DNA of 64,000 nucleotides from Muraenolepis orangiensis (taxonomy: Eukaryota; Chordata; Actinopteri; Gadiformes; Muraenolepididae): contig CM051015.1 in assembly GCA_027704905.1 (NCBI GenBank), positions 11,048,395 to 11,112,394 of the forward strand, written 5' to 3'. The notes under the pieces are model-generated. The model saw only the letters and a list, made by a program, of their open reading frames with translations, did no database searches and was not told the origin of the DNA. Shown one piece after another: positions 35,115 to 47,178 of this stretch. Position 1 is the first letter of the stretch, and the number at the start of each line of letters is the position of its first letter. The position numbers were made by a program, and so were the translations under genes.

Positions 35115-36597
35115 GTTGCTGGTGGTTTGACCAGGCAGTGTACAGTGACCAGGAGACATACATTTATACATACATATTTGATGTTTTATTTGCGTTGACA
35201 TTTTTTTAAAGGGCTTTAAAAGCCATTTGAGACTTGAGATTGTATGTTAATCAATAGGCAAACGTTTTCATCACAGTGACAATATTACAACATAGCCTTA
35301 ATTGTCTTACATACTACATACACTTTATTATAGTGATCAAACAGATTCTTAAGTAGAACAGTAGAAGTTGCCTTTAGAGGTACTACACCACAAAAGTAGC
35401 ATAAAGTTAGACATTCAATATAGGTATATATATATAGGGGAAAAGTATTAGGAAAAAAATATGAATGAAACCATTTAACCTTGTGGGAAAATAAAGGATT
35501 AAATCAAGACGAAATCCCCAAAAGACTATTTGAGCCGCAGAGTACTAACTCAAATCTAGCGGCGAACGCGGTAATATGTTTTTCATACCCTACTGCATCC
35601 CATCTACAGGCCTTAGAGAGCACTATGTAATATTTATATTCATGAGCTTTTACAAGTAACGCTAACCCCAATAGTTATCCCTGCACCGCAATCCTTCCCT
35701 GCTAAATTAATATTAATGTGTGTGAGCATTGGGTTCAGTTAAGTTTATGGGTAATCATATTCGGTTTATTCCTGGTAGGACACCAGTCACGTTGATTAAA
35801 AGCAGCATCGGTGGCGTTCTCCCCAGCTAGGTGTGCTGCGCCGCCCGCGGCTATTTTCAACCCATTTGTGCCATAGTGACAGTAACCGATACCCCCCCCC
35901 CAACCCCTTCCCGCAAACACCCACCCCCCACCCCCCCCCCCCCCCCCCCCGCCCCCACCGCCGCCTGCTCCACACACACACACACCGCATACAAGAAAAA
36001 AACATATTTCACCAAGCACATGTGGCGCAGGATTGCATTTTGTATACCCCGCGAGTCGTTTCGCAGCGACACACAAACAGCGCGACGCTACGCCTATAGC
36101 GCGCGGCCCTGTTCCCAAGTACAATATTTTACTCCATATTTATTTCCCCCCGGCCCCGACGGACATTAACATAAATCAAGGGGACGCCGGGCATTGTCTC
36201 TGCACAAAACACTCCGGACCGCTCCCACTTAAAGCCTGGCGCTCATTAATTTCATCGTTATCCCGGGGTCCTGGACCACGTCCGCCCCCGTTTTCCCCCG
36301 CCCCCCAACTGCCACCCCCGTTCCCCCTCCCCCCGTCCATGGGCATGATAGATGTGGTCAGGCGCGCATCCCGTTCATCTTGCTCGGCTCTGGTGCCGAG
36401 GACAACCCGAACCAGGATGAGAAGGTCTGGGCACCATCGCCTACACCACCGTGCGATATTTATAGATATATATATATATACGGGGAGAGTGCGCTAGGCA
36501 GATAATGATAATTATGATGATGATGGTGATGGTGGTGGTGGTGGTGTTGTTGTTTTCCTCTTGCAGCAGCAGCAGCAGCAGCATCTCTGCGTCTCAC

Positions 36598-36726
36598 CTT
36601 GTTTGGCTCTGCAGGACACCCTGTCAGGCTGCAGGATGTACCCCTCCGTGCAGCTGCATCTGTACGACCCGTAGGTGTTCATGCAAGTTTGGCTGCATGT
36701 GCCGTACACGGCACATTCATCATGAT
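36598..36726 (-). CDS. lrp1b: lrp1b window exon 3: calcium-binding EGF module
   Basis: A 129-bp block, phase 1 at both ends, between a CCATAAG acceptor and a GTGAGAC donor. It encodes a six-cysteine EGF module starting DHDECAVYGTC, with the aromatic/glycine pattern NTYGSYRCSC typical of calcium-binding EGF modules, and ends SCRAKQ. YGTCSQTC fits LRP1B as remembered rather than LRP1 (YGTCSQLC). It is the last module before propeller 1. A seven-unit CTG run in transcript orientation (plus 36563-36583) begins about 14 bases into the downstream intron. Confidence 0.92.
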
Positions 36727-37440
36727 CTTATGGAGAAAGGGGACAGAGAGTCATTTGGAACAAATTAGGTGTGCTCAAACATGACCCAAATACATAAAGT
36801 ATACTTAATATGGCCCTACTCTGGCACCTCGTGTATAATTACTTTCATAACCAACAGGCCTTATTTCCGAGCTGATTTGTCCCACTCTCAGCCAACTGCT
36901 AGTCTTATTTCTTTCCGCCCCAGATCAGGATCAGACGCAGACATTTCCTCCCCCCCCCCCTTACTTGTCATTGTTTCAATCATTCACATTCTCGCTTTGT
37001 ATGATTCGTTTCCTACAGACTACCGTGTCACAAGAACCACGACAGAAAAACGTTGCATAAAGAGACCTTGGAAAAAGAAAAAGAAATCACCCTGGTGTGA
37101 CCTTTCACTGTCCCCACATTCTAAATGGAATGTTTTCTGCATTAACTTTAATGAGCTGGTGCAAAGCTTGAAGGTTGAAGGATTGTGTCACGGCAGACGG
37201 AAGGAAGGTGGGGAAAAAATAATGAAAGAAAGAATGAACTAAAGAGCAAAGTAACAAAAGACAGACAGAAAGAACAAAAGAAAGAGATTAACAAACAAAG
37301 ACAAAGAAAGACAGAAAGAAAGAAAGATGGAGAGAAGAAATTATAGAAGGATGTGTGTATGTGATGTGATGTGTGCGTGTGCGTGTGCGTGTGTGTGTGT
37401 GTGGGGGGGTTGGGGGGATGAGCGTGCTGATGACGCCTAC
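36727..37440 (-). other. lrp1b: lrp1b intron, 0.7 kb
   Basis: Intron between window exons 2 and 3. It holds an A/G-rich stretch (37190-37350) and a short GT tract next to the donor (37370-37402). Nothing else recognised. Confidence 0.8.
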
Positions 37441-37560
37441 CTCTACAGCTGGTGCCGTCGTCTCCCACCTCAAAGCCGTCGGCACAGAAGCAGAAGGTTC
37501 CGTTCCTCGTCATGACACAGCCGTACCGACACCGGAGCTCGTGGCAAGCCGACAGGAGCT
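37441..37560 (-). CDS. lrp1b: lrp1b window exon 2: EGF-like module
   Basis: A 120-bp block, phase 1 at both ends. The acceptor is CCCCTGCAG and the donor GTAGGCG on the minus strand. It encodes a six-cysteine EGF-like module beginning ELLSACHELRC and ending DDGTSCR, with a possible N-glycosylation site (NGT). It follows the LDLa exon across a 14-kb intron and precedes the calcium-binding EGF exon, the domain order expected for LRP1/LRP1B. The acceptor is unusual because the pyrimidine tract merges into a long (CT)n microsatellite (plus strand 37587-37708). Confidence 0.9.
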
Positions 37561-37585
37561 CTGCAGGGGGTCCAGAGAAGAGGGG

Positions 37586-37586
<1 letters not shown>

Positions 37587-37677
<91 letters not shown>

Positions 37678-37708
37678 GGGAGAGAGAGAGAGAGAGAGGG
37701 GGAGAGAG
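37587..37708. repeat. (GA)n microsatellite at an acceptor
   Basis: GA units with GG interruptions. In the transcript it is a (CU)n tract ending 26 bases before the acceptor of window exon 2. Confidence 0.95.
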
Positions 37709-40131
37709 AGAAAAAATAGGGAAATATTGAGCTGATAGCATTAACTTTTAGATTTTCTTCGTTAGCCCTGTCTTTGTTTTTCTTGCTTTTTGCCGGATGT
37801 TCCATCAGCATTCCGCAGTAAAAAGTCTCACACATGAAATGGCAATCATTAGTTGAGAAAATTGGGGGGGGAAAGTGTCACATGAAAATAATAATGCCAA
37901 AAGAAAAGGCTTCTCATTGTATTTTTAACTGGCGACACTTTGAAGTTGTTATTGCCTTTACTGAACCACGCTGCTGAAGAGAGAACAAATGATGCTTGGT
38001 TATGAAGAATATTATTAAACCAGGACTTTGTCAGTCGTTTGTGTAATACATGACTCATTAACCAAGCAGCGTGTGAACTGAGAGGACAGGCAAGGTGTCA
38101 TTATTCGGCCATTCTAAAGGCTGAGTGTAAGTAGAGTCTCGCTGACCCCTCGGGTCGACTCAAGCCTTCACAACAAACCAACAGAGCACATCGTGACGAG
38201 TGCAGACCCAGCTTCACGGACAGCACCAGCTCAACAATTTGGCTTGTTTTTTGAAGGACAAAAATGCTCAGCGTGTCAAATATTTTGTGTCATCCGAGTG
38301 GTGGTCGGTTCTGAAGCAATTATTTGTCTGGATAAATGGAACAAAGACCAGCAAATTACAGCCGCCATAAACACGTCTCGAGGATGAAGTGACGTGGCCG
38401 GGAGGCCTCCGAACAAAGACAAAGTTTTAATTGCACAAAGACTGATCGCAACATCAATTACTGTCAACCAACCGCCACCCCAAAGGATGAAGGCCTGCAT
38501 CTATTGCCTCCCTCCTCCTCTTCCTCCTGTAACAATATTAGGCCATCTATGATGGGTAGCTGCATCCCACTGATTTCTAGTCTGTATTGACACTTTGTAT
38601 CAGTGTAGGCTGCACCACATACAAATCCGGAGTTACCTCTCTTTAGGAGGAATAACCAAACCCATTATTGGGCTCAGATCCATTATGATCTTAATCCAAG
38701 GTTTAGTCAGCCCCTAAAATGTGTGTTTAATGTTGACTTAGAAGAAAAATGAAAAAAAGGGACCCTTCCTGTGTACTGCATCTGTGTTTGCACTAACCAG
38801 GATTAAATATTGACTTTACGATCTCTGCATGTGCAAACACACGTTTAAGTAAGATTAAAAAATTCATTGAATTTATATAGGGTGGTGCATAATATAAAAT
38901 ATATATAATACCTACTATATATATATACCAAACTATGATATTGAATATAACAAAATATAATAAATATAATTAAAACAATTGCTAGCCTTGCAGGGAAAAA
39001 ATGGCTATACAATATTAGAATTATATAATTGTATAATTAGTAGTATTGTATTTAATATGGAATCCATCATTTTGAAATCATTATTTGTTAGTGAAATATA
39101 TTTTTTCTTTTGAGAAATGTAAGTCATTTGGAGACAAGTGTATATTTAGGCAATAAGCTATTCTTTTAACAGAGTGGATTAGAACACAAGTTATAAGTTA
39201 TATAATTATATTGGCATAATACTGCTTACGTTAAGGAAAGAAGCAATGCAACCAGCAAAGCATTTTACAAAACTTTAGCTGAAATAAGCTTTAACATTGG
39301 TAATAAACCTATCACTTTGTTTACTATATGTCCCTTACCTTGCCAGAGGTCAATGCAAACTAATGCTTTGCCACTTGTGAATAAACTGGCTAAAGTGATA
39401 TTATACTAGCCAAGACATATAACGTAAAAGCCATGTGTCAGCCAAAATAACTAAAAACACATTCCCGCACCATATATTATATGTGTAATCAATGTATATG
39501 TGAAATACATTTTCAAAAGCTGAAATATGTGCTATATGTAGAGATATGAGCCAAATGTTGCAATTATTCACAATTATTTTGTTCACAGAGGCAAGCACTC
39601 GTAAGATGATCTTAATGGCTGTAATCGCTGTGTACGAGTTGAAAATCCATGAGGAGAATAATGTAGAAACGTATTATTTAATTATTAAAATTATACAAAT
39701 AAATATCTTAATTAAGCCCCCAGTGGCATAATACATGCGTTAATACATGCGACTTAGAAACAAGCGTGGAGAGTTGTCGACGCGATTCGGATACCAGTGT
39801 CTTCTTTTACCAGCCATGTGCTGTAACCGTGGCTGAGAGATTTATCGTTTGTCTTTCCCAATTATTATCCACATCGGATCAGAGGACATCACGATACTTC
39901 TGGCCCCATATGCTTTAGTGAAAGGCGTGTGACACACACACACACACTCAAAGGCCTACGGGGTGTCGGCCCTGTGAGACATTAGCAGTGTCACTCCCAA
40001 GGTGTTTGGTAACAAGCGTGGTCGAGATGGCAGGCAGCATGTGACATGAAGGATGAGGAACTCACATTAATCCTGATAGATATCTGCTTACAGATGCAGC
40101 ATGGTAGGCTGCTACTCCTTCATGCAAATGT

Positions 40132-40246
<115 letters not shown>

Positions 40247-42958
40247 AAGACACTTCAGAAGAAGTTGCTATTTAAAGACAGAGCAGAGCTGCAAGGTCCT
40301 CACAGATGCTGTCTAAGCAGTATGGGCGCAAATGAAGAGACATAGCTTATAATGTCAAATGTGTCAAACGTTTATAAAACTTTATTATACGGTAAGAACC
40401 CTCCATTTAAACTTGGGTATTGAAATATGGCTTACAGGGTTTCAGTACTACCCGACCCCTATTGGCATTTTAAAGACAACAGGACACGGAGATGCAAAGC
40501 ATGTACGTAATTAAGCGGATGTGTTTTAACTTTGCCGCCTATTTATTATCGATGGCACCTTGAGAGAATGGGGCCAGCTAATGGTTAAGAACGGTCAAAA
40601 GAAAGAAATAATGGCTTCAGCTATACTCCGGCAGGCCACGTACAAGAGTCTCCAGCTGTATTACGGCGTATTCGGTCCTCTCGGAGTGAAATAAGCCCTG
40701 ATATCACTCCAAGTCAACAAAAAGACACATTGGAAATCCCTGCGAGAGACAAACACGAGCCCCGGTGCATTAGGCAACGCAGATGGTGCCGCGCGCTAAC
40801 ATAAAACACAAGTACGGTAGTGTTTCACTGTCAGTGCAAACAAGAGAGCGGCCCGGGCAGCCGCCGAGACGGAGGAGGGTAAAGCCCGGGCTAAGGAGTC
40901 GGTTTGCTCACATCTGGCCTAATTATGGCTTTCCCGTGGCCTCTGTCCCCGGACGGCCGTGCAGCCTCTTAGCCAACCTCTCCATTTGCACTCAAGCCCT
41001 CTAATTAATGGGCAGGAACATTAAGATGCTGACCCAACACTTGAGCAACGCGTCCAGAGCCGGCCGAGGGACCTTCAAGGAATCGCCGAATACATTCCCT
41101 GTTCCCGAATTAGCAACTCTAGTCCTTTCTATATTTTGGTTGGTGTGCACAGTTCGTACCATTCTGCCAGTTAGCCTATCCTCTGGGTTATAAAAGAGAC
41201 AAGATTGATGCCACGAGACTGAAACTGGGACATTAATGTAATTCATATCTCTCGGGTTGAAAAACATTTCAAGCTCTTCAAAAGTGAACATGGGGTAACA
41301 CTGTGCACATAAAGCAGCATGCGAACACAACGCATTGAGCAACAAAATAATATATAATGTTATGTTTGCGATAAGCTTCAAAGAGCTCACAGCTTTGATG
41401 TGACATGCAACATCCAACAGTTTGGACGGCCTACGAGGCATACTTTTTCCTACTTTCTTTTTTCTTTCTTTTTGAGAAACATGCACATGTGCATGCACTT
41501 CTAATCCCAAGGCTTGATAACAGGGGGCTCACATGTGACAGCAAATGTTGTTAATCCCTCAAAGTGTAATTTGCTGAGGGATTTGAAAAAGAAACGGGTT
41601 CACTCCTGCCAGGCATCTGACATGCCCTTAAAAAACAGGAAGAAACGCCACGCTAGACGAACATCGGAGGCCTTCAATGAACAATGACATTTTAATTCCA
41701 AACCACTCCTGTGCAATAACCCCCCCCCCCCTTCCCTACAACATGATTGGATGACACAAGATTGTTTCCTCATATTAGGAAGAGTTATGACGTGAGTGAC
41801 AATATCTGGCAGCGCTGCAAATCAACAAAGTGGAAGGCATGAAATATTGAGTGCCAGAGTCCACCTTTGCCAATTCAAACGAGACACAATAAGTAATGTG
41901 TACACATAGCTACTTACGCACCTGTCCGTGCGCCTGTTCATCTTAAACCCAATTAAAAACAGGGGAATAAACTTTGTATTCAAAGGGCATTAAAACGTCG
42001 ATCAGTTCCTAGAGATCAAGTGAAATAACAATAAAGTTTAGCGTCTATTTGCTGTTATATGGCAGCCAAGAGGTGCCACGGGTGATATAAATATTTTTGT
42101 GCCCATTTTGTCATGATGACTTGTCATGTCGACATAACCTACATTTTTTCATGTTAACCAATCAATCAATACCTTATCTCAGGATCACGGACATTTCGCC
42201 TTCACAGTTGCAACCATACCTATCGGTGTTAGCAAAGGCACCGTTTGCCTACACAAAATGTATTCCGACTTGGTTTTGTTGCGATAACAAATAAATAAAT
42301 ACGTCATAGCGAAAAACACAAGTTATGATACCAATTATATGATACCACCCATAGCTTATCTCAGCTTCCGTAGCTATGTGCTGCTAACATTTACAGAAAC
42401 ATTTATCACATGTCCCAAATCAATAGACATGTAGGTATATTACACAGAGCCGTTTTTAACCTTAAAAAGTGAAACGCCATTAAATTAATTTAAGAGCTTT
42501 CAACTTTATTTTGGTGTAAGCAGTGACTCCTCACACAGTCCTCATCAGGCGAGTGGTGTGTGTTTAACTGCTTGCTTGCTTGCTGGTGGGGTGTGGTTTG
42601 TTCAGCTTTGTTTGCGTATTGGTGGGAGTCGTCCTAATTAAAAGCTAATCAAGTGAGATAACTGAATGCTGTTCTGCGTCGGTGGTGGAGGGGGGGGGGG
42701 GGGGCTGCATGTCTGACATTGATTTTCATTGGAAACCTCTGAGGGCAGCAGAGGTTCCGATGGCTGGGAAGTGATGAACCACCGCTGAGTGGCGAGATGG
42801 CGTACCACGGCCCAGGAGAGACAAACCAAGAGAGACAAGCCTTTGACAGGCAGTAGCCTGACACCAGAGTCATCGGTGCGTAGAAAACCTTTAGCTTTCC
42901 CTCACAAGGAAGGGGGGGGGGAAATGAGTGTTTTTTGGGTTTGGGAGGCAGGGGTTGA

Positions 42959-42982
42959 GGGGGGGGGGGGGGGGGGGGGGGG
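42959..42982. repeat. Poly-G run (24 bases)
   Basis: Homopolymer on the plus strand. A 17-base G-run lies at 42690-42706. Confidence 0.9.
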
Positions 42983-43101
42983 TGGGGTTGGTGGAGAGAT
43001 AAATTACACAAGAGACTGTCAAAACAGCGCTCTGTAAGAGCCGGCGACATACTGCCGCTCGCACATCTCTCCCTGGCATTCCGGGAGATGATTGTGCCGA
43101 A

Positions 43102-43151
43102 ACTTCTCCTGTCAACCGCGAGTGAGATCAGCAGAGGTTGACAGGAGAAGT
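43102..43151. repeat. Perfect 16-bp inverted repeat
   Basis: Arms 43102-43117 (ACTTCTCCTGTCAACC) and 43136-43151 are exact reverse complements, with an 18-base loop. It lies in the 14-kb intron close to the poly-G tract. Confidence 0.93.
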
Positions 43152-44859
43152 CCAATCAAATCTGGGCAAACTTTAATCAAGACGGCTCTCGGGAGCTGTT
43201 GTTTTTCCGTGACTCCTCCCGTGTTCTCCGATAACATTTCCTCGTCAATGTCACAATAGTCATTTCCCTCCCACACGATCACAGCCAAGGCATGTTTCGC
43301 GAGTGAAATATCTGTTTTTCCCAAATGAGCTCGATGGGTGAACATCGAGTGCTTTTAAGAGGGTGCACACTGCCGGGAAAAAAACCATTGAAAAACAGCC
43401 AGATCTATGAGCTTTTCAATTGGTTCAGAGTCCTCCTATTTCCAGCTCACGCCATCAAAATGTAGCTCACACAAATTTTCATTTTTATTTGTCACCGAAA
43501 GCACAATGTGAATGCGCTAATCTCAATGATTTTGCCTTCAGACAGTTACTCCCCGGGGTACATTTTGTGTACGGGAAAGGTTAGCGAAGACTGAGTTGTA
43601 CGCTAGACAATTACTAAGCTCCTTAGGATTTTTTACTAAATGTGAGATGTTGTACCTGGCCTGCACATTACCGCCAACAAATGGGGGGTGTTTTCCCTGT
43701 AAATGTCAAGCAATCATGGAGGAATTAAGCTTTACCATGTTATTAGTGGTGAGTTTAGGGATGTTTAGTTTGGGATAAAAATAGCAGAGTACCTGCTAAT
43801 GAGATATGTAAATGTCAATGCGAAATAAAGAAATTAATAAACCATAATGCTCTCAATTTCACCTTGTATCTTTATCTTCATTTTACTCCTCTTCTCGCAT
43901 TGTCTACACTAGGATATAGATTCTAAAGTTGCTAAAGAGCCCTCGCCTACATGATACAAACATAGGCTAAACCGTATCTTCAGTCTACAATGTCATAGAC
44001 CAACATTTTTTTAAATGTTACACAAGAGTTGAGAGAAGATAATGTTCTTCAACTCATGTTGGTAACCCAAGCCAGCAGAAATGAGGTGCTTCATAACTTT
44101 CTAAACTAAATAAGATGCTGGGCTCGTCACTTTCTTTTTCAATCCAATCGGGTACTGATCAGGTTCTATTGTGTAGTCGAGGATGCAGGTCAAAGACTCA
44201 ATCGGACACATGTTTGCAATGCTTTACTGAGAACATGCTTTCTATTTCAGGTACAAACAGGTCCTAAACCTGTAAACAACATAAATGCAATATTGTTCTA
44301 GCCTTGAGGCCTGATTGTCTTTCAGTTTAGAAATGCCACAAATTGAACAGGCTCAATGAATTGAGTTTCCAGTAGCCTATCCGATTCTCTCCACCTCCAT
44401 CCTGTGGCCATTCCATTTGCACTTTCATGGCCAGTTTCCAGATCAAGTGACGATGTAGATTACATTAATTTAAATGTCTCTGTCTCTCCTGAGCTATACT
44501 GCTGCCCAGTGTCTACTACTAAACTTTACTTTGGTAAAGTCACACAGCATACAGGGTATAAAGATGGATTTTTCTGAATCACTACTCTCCCCTTCTTGTA
44601 CACTGTGAGACCTAGCATTGTTTAATTTCTTTAAAGGTTCCATTTTACCAGTTGATTTTTATTTCTCACTTCAGATCAGCATGCCCTCTTTGTGTTTCCT
44701 TTCTTACCACCTTTATTGTAATGTTCATTTTGTGTGTCCTTATTTTTCACAGTTATTGTAATGTTCATTTCATGTGTCCTTTCTTACCACAGTTATGGTA
44801 TTTGGCTGAAGCATGACGACATGTTCGGACTGCGGACCCCTGGGTTTGTCATCCATCTT

Positions 44860-45140
44860 ATGCCCCACTCTGGTAGTCTGTCCAGTTCCTCCAGCTTCAT
44901 CTGTGTACCGGCCTTGCAGATCTTCAATATCCTTATAAGCAGTTTCCATTGCTTGTACAGTCGTATTTGTGTTTCTGACAGCAATGTTATATGAACACTG
45001 TCCTCATTGACACCACAAACAAGTCTGTCTCTTAATGTTTCTCAAAGAGAGTCCCCATAGTGACAGTCGTGCGCCAGCCGTCTCAATTCAACCACATAAT
45101 CAGATATTGTTCCACCTGGAGGCCTAGTTCTAGTGTTGAA
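44860..45140 (-). pseudogene. Ty3/gypsy-type retrotransposon gag relic
   Basis: The minus strand from 45140 reads FNTRTRPPGGTISDYVVELR and then LAHDCHYGDSL, a stop (TGA at 45042-45044), and ETLRDRLVCGVNED. A frameshift then leads to METAYKDIEDLQ. The pattern of SISDYVxELRRLA, a Cys-Asp-Gly loop and LRDRLVCG is typical of fish gypsy-class Gag as remembered. At least one stop and one frameshift show it is dead. No LTRs, protease or polymerase were identified. Confidence 0.7.
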
Positions 45141-45784
45141 TATTGAATTTTTTTTACTGAGCTTTAGATGGAAATGTCCCTTTCTTCTGTGTGCATTTCT
45201 TTCTCCTGGTTTTAGTGGACCAAACCGGGGTTCTTAAAAGGCTGTATGTCGCTTCACTGAATACGCTAGCCGTAATCTTGTCTTCATTGTATCATTAGCT
45301 TTCATGAAAGAATCCAGCATTTCACAATATATTTCCCTTGTTGAATGTCCATCAAATTATTCACGGTTCCTTCCATTGAATATCTTTGTTTTTGGTCTTT
45401 AGAGGTAGGCCTTGATGAAATCCAGATTGAAACAACAATGTCTGTTATCAATATAGTTATCAACAAACCTTGCTTGATCTTAACTGCTTATTTTCTTAAA
45501 GCAAGTTTTCAGTACTATTTGTACCGCAAAAAGGAAACATGTTATCAGTAGAGCATTGGAACACGTAAACCACAAAGATATGTTAGATTGAGCCATTGAC
45601 CTAAAAAGTGTAAAAATAAAACACTATTTAGGCATGGATAGAGATGAACCATGCCGTGAAGATCTTGAATAAACGTCACTGGATTTCAACATTGCATCAT
45701 AGGAAAGGAGGAAATTCTCAGACAATATAAAGGAGATGACCATTTCTGCGTACATGGAGGTAAATGGCCTTGGAGCAGGTGTAA

Positions 45785-45862
45785 CAGTGAGTGTTCCGCA
45801 CTGGGCTCGAACTCAAGACCTCCGGCGTGAGAGGTGACGCTCTGGCGTGAGAAGCTAAAGCC
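45785..45862 (-). repeat. tRNA-like SINE head fragment (weak)
   Basis: The minus strand has a B-box-like GAGTTCGAGCCCAGTGC preceded by a serine-tRNA-like variable stretch with repeated CTCACGCC. It cannot be folded convincingly into a tRNA by eye. Offered only as a likely SINE-head relic. Confidence 0.3.
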
Positions 45863-46058
45863 CATAGACCCTAGCTTCATCGCTAGAAGGTCTTTTAGGC
45901 GTCGGGAAGTGAGGTTTATTCACTGCACAGCACCACCTGTTGGCGTCTGTTACTCTTATAGACTTAACAGAGTGACGCCTTGCTCAGAGACACTTTCTTA
46001 TAAACTTGATGCCGCACTAGCACAAGGGCAGCACAAATGAACTGTTTGTGTGTCTGTG

Positions 46059-46061
<3 letters not shown>

Positions 46062-46120
<59 letters not shown>
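46062..46120. repeat. (GT)n microsatellite
   Basis: About 29 GT units. Confidence 0.95.
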
Positions 46121-46128
<8 letters not shown>

Positions 46129-46423
46129 ATGTGTGTGTGTCCATATGTGTTTGTGTGTATTTGTGTGTGTGTGGTCTACAGTACACATACATATACATAT
46201 ATACAGTACACGTTAGATGCATATATCTACGACAGGGGCCACCTGGGTACCCACCTACGACAGGGGCCCTACGATTAAGAGTGAACGTCTCCTGAAGGTG
46301 AACGCCTGTTTTGGTGAATTTCCCATCTGGGTACCTTCATGTTCATGTGAAGGTCTTCTGGGATCTGCAGCATGTATATTCATAAGATAAGGTGGGCAGG
46401 TAAGAACAAGGAGAGAGAGAGAG

Positions 46424-46442
46424 GGGGGGGGGGGGGGGGGGG
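46424..46442. repeat. Poly-G run
   Basis: About 19 G bases, following a short GA tract. A similar run is at 46731-46748. Confidence 0.85.
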
Positions 46443-47030
46443 AAGTAAAGTTTTGCAAGAGAGACCCAGCTGGTCACATAAAACTTCCCTTTTGTGACCT
46501 CGATTCCTCCTGCCTCCCAGTGAGCACACTCTGTCCGAGGGGACCCGGGGTATGTGTGCGAGTGAACTCAACGCAAGGTCAACTTCACACAGACCCAAGT
46601 GGGGGACCCACGGTAATATAAAACCGTTTCTGCACGCTGATAGATCACAGAGTGAGGCCCAGAGTGGGGGCTTCAGTGTGGCAGACGCCACACAAAGACA
46701 ACAACAACAGTCTACTGAGAACGGATTTGTGGGGGGGGGGGGGGGGGGTGGAAATAAAAAGTTGAATCAAGAGCTGTATGAGATGAAGGATGAGGATCGA
46801 GAAAATTGGTCATGTGTTTTATCTTTTTCTTTTTTTAAGATAAGCGCAACAAGTTTCTATGTGACAAACTGAACTGAAGTGAACTGGAACGTATGACGTA
46901 TGACCCCGTGGAGTTAATGGAGATAAACCTCCTGCGCAAGTTAGCCACCAGAGAACCTTGGGTGGTTTTGTTACCGCATGGTGGAGTCAGTTTGAAAGAA
47001 GATAGGTTGAGAATGTATATATATACTGAT

Positions 47031-47178
47031 AATAATAATAATAATAAATTAGATTTATAAGCGCACTTTTAATTTGCGTAGACAAAACTCAAAGTGCTAC
47101 AGAGTAAAAATGGTTTCAATAAAACAACAGAATAAAAGCAGCGACGTTTACGCTGGCATGGCAACCAGTGGGGGTTTA
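47031..47178 (-). mobile_element. 3' end of the same LINE family
   Basis: Matches 13441-13575 nearly base for base over the segments ATTTATAAGCGCACTTT, CTCAAAGTGCTACA and AAAAGCAGCGACGTTTACG, with the same ATAAT tail, in the same orientation. A 5'-truncated insertion is the simplest reading. Only the 3' untranslated part is present. Confidence 0.8.

Larger units (their letters stand above)
34451..36597 (-). other. lrp1b: lrp1b intron, 2.1 kb
   Basis: Intron between window exons 3 and 4. It contains GT (34719-34815) and CA (35051-35111) microsatellites, a long C-run (35926-35950) and an unusually CpG-rich patch (about 36040-36115) followed by C-rich DNA. Confidence 0.8.

Noticed and set aside
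41001..41510. 169-codon minus-strand open frame
   Set aside because: The longest frame outside repeats, in sense with lrp1b, but without a known motif, splice-phase fit or family match. Probably chance.
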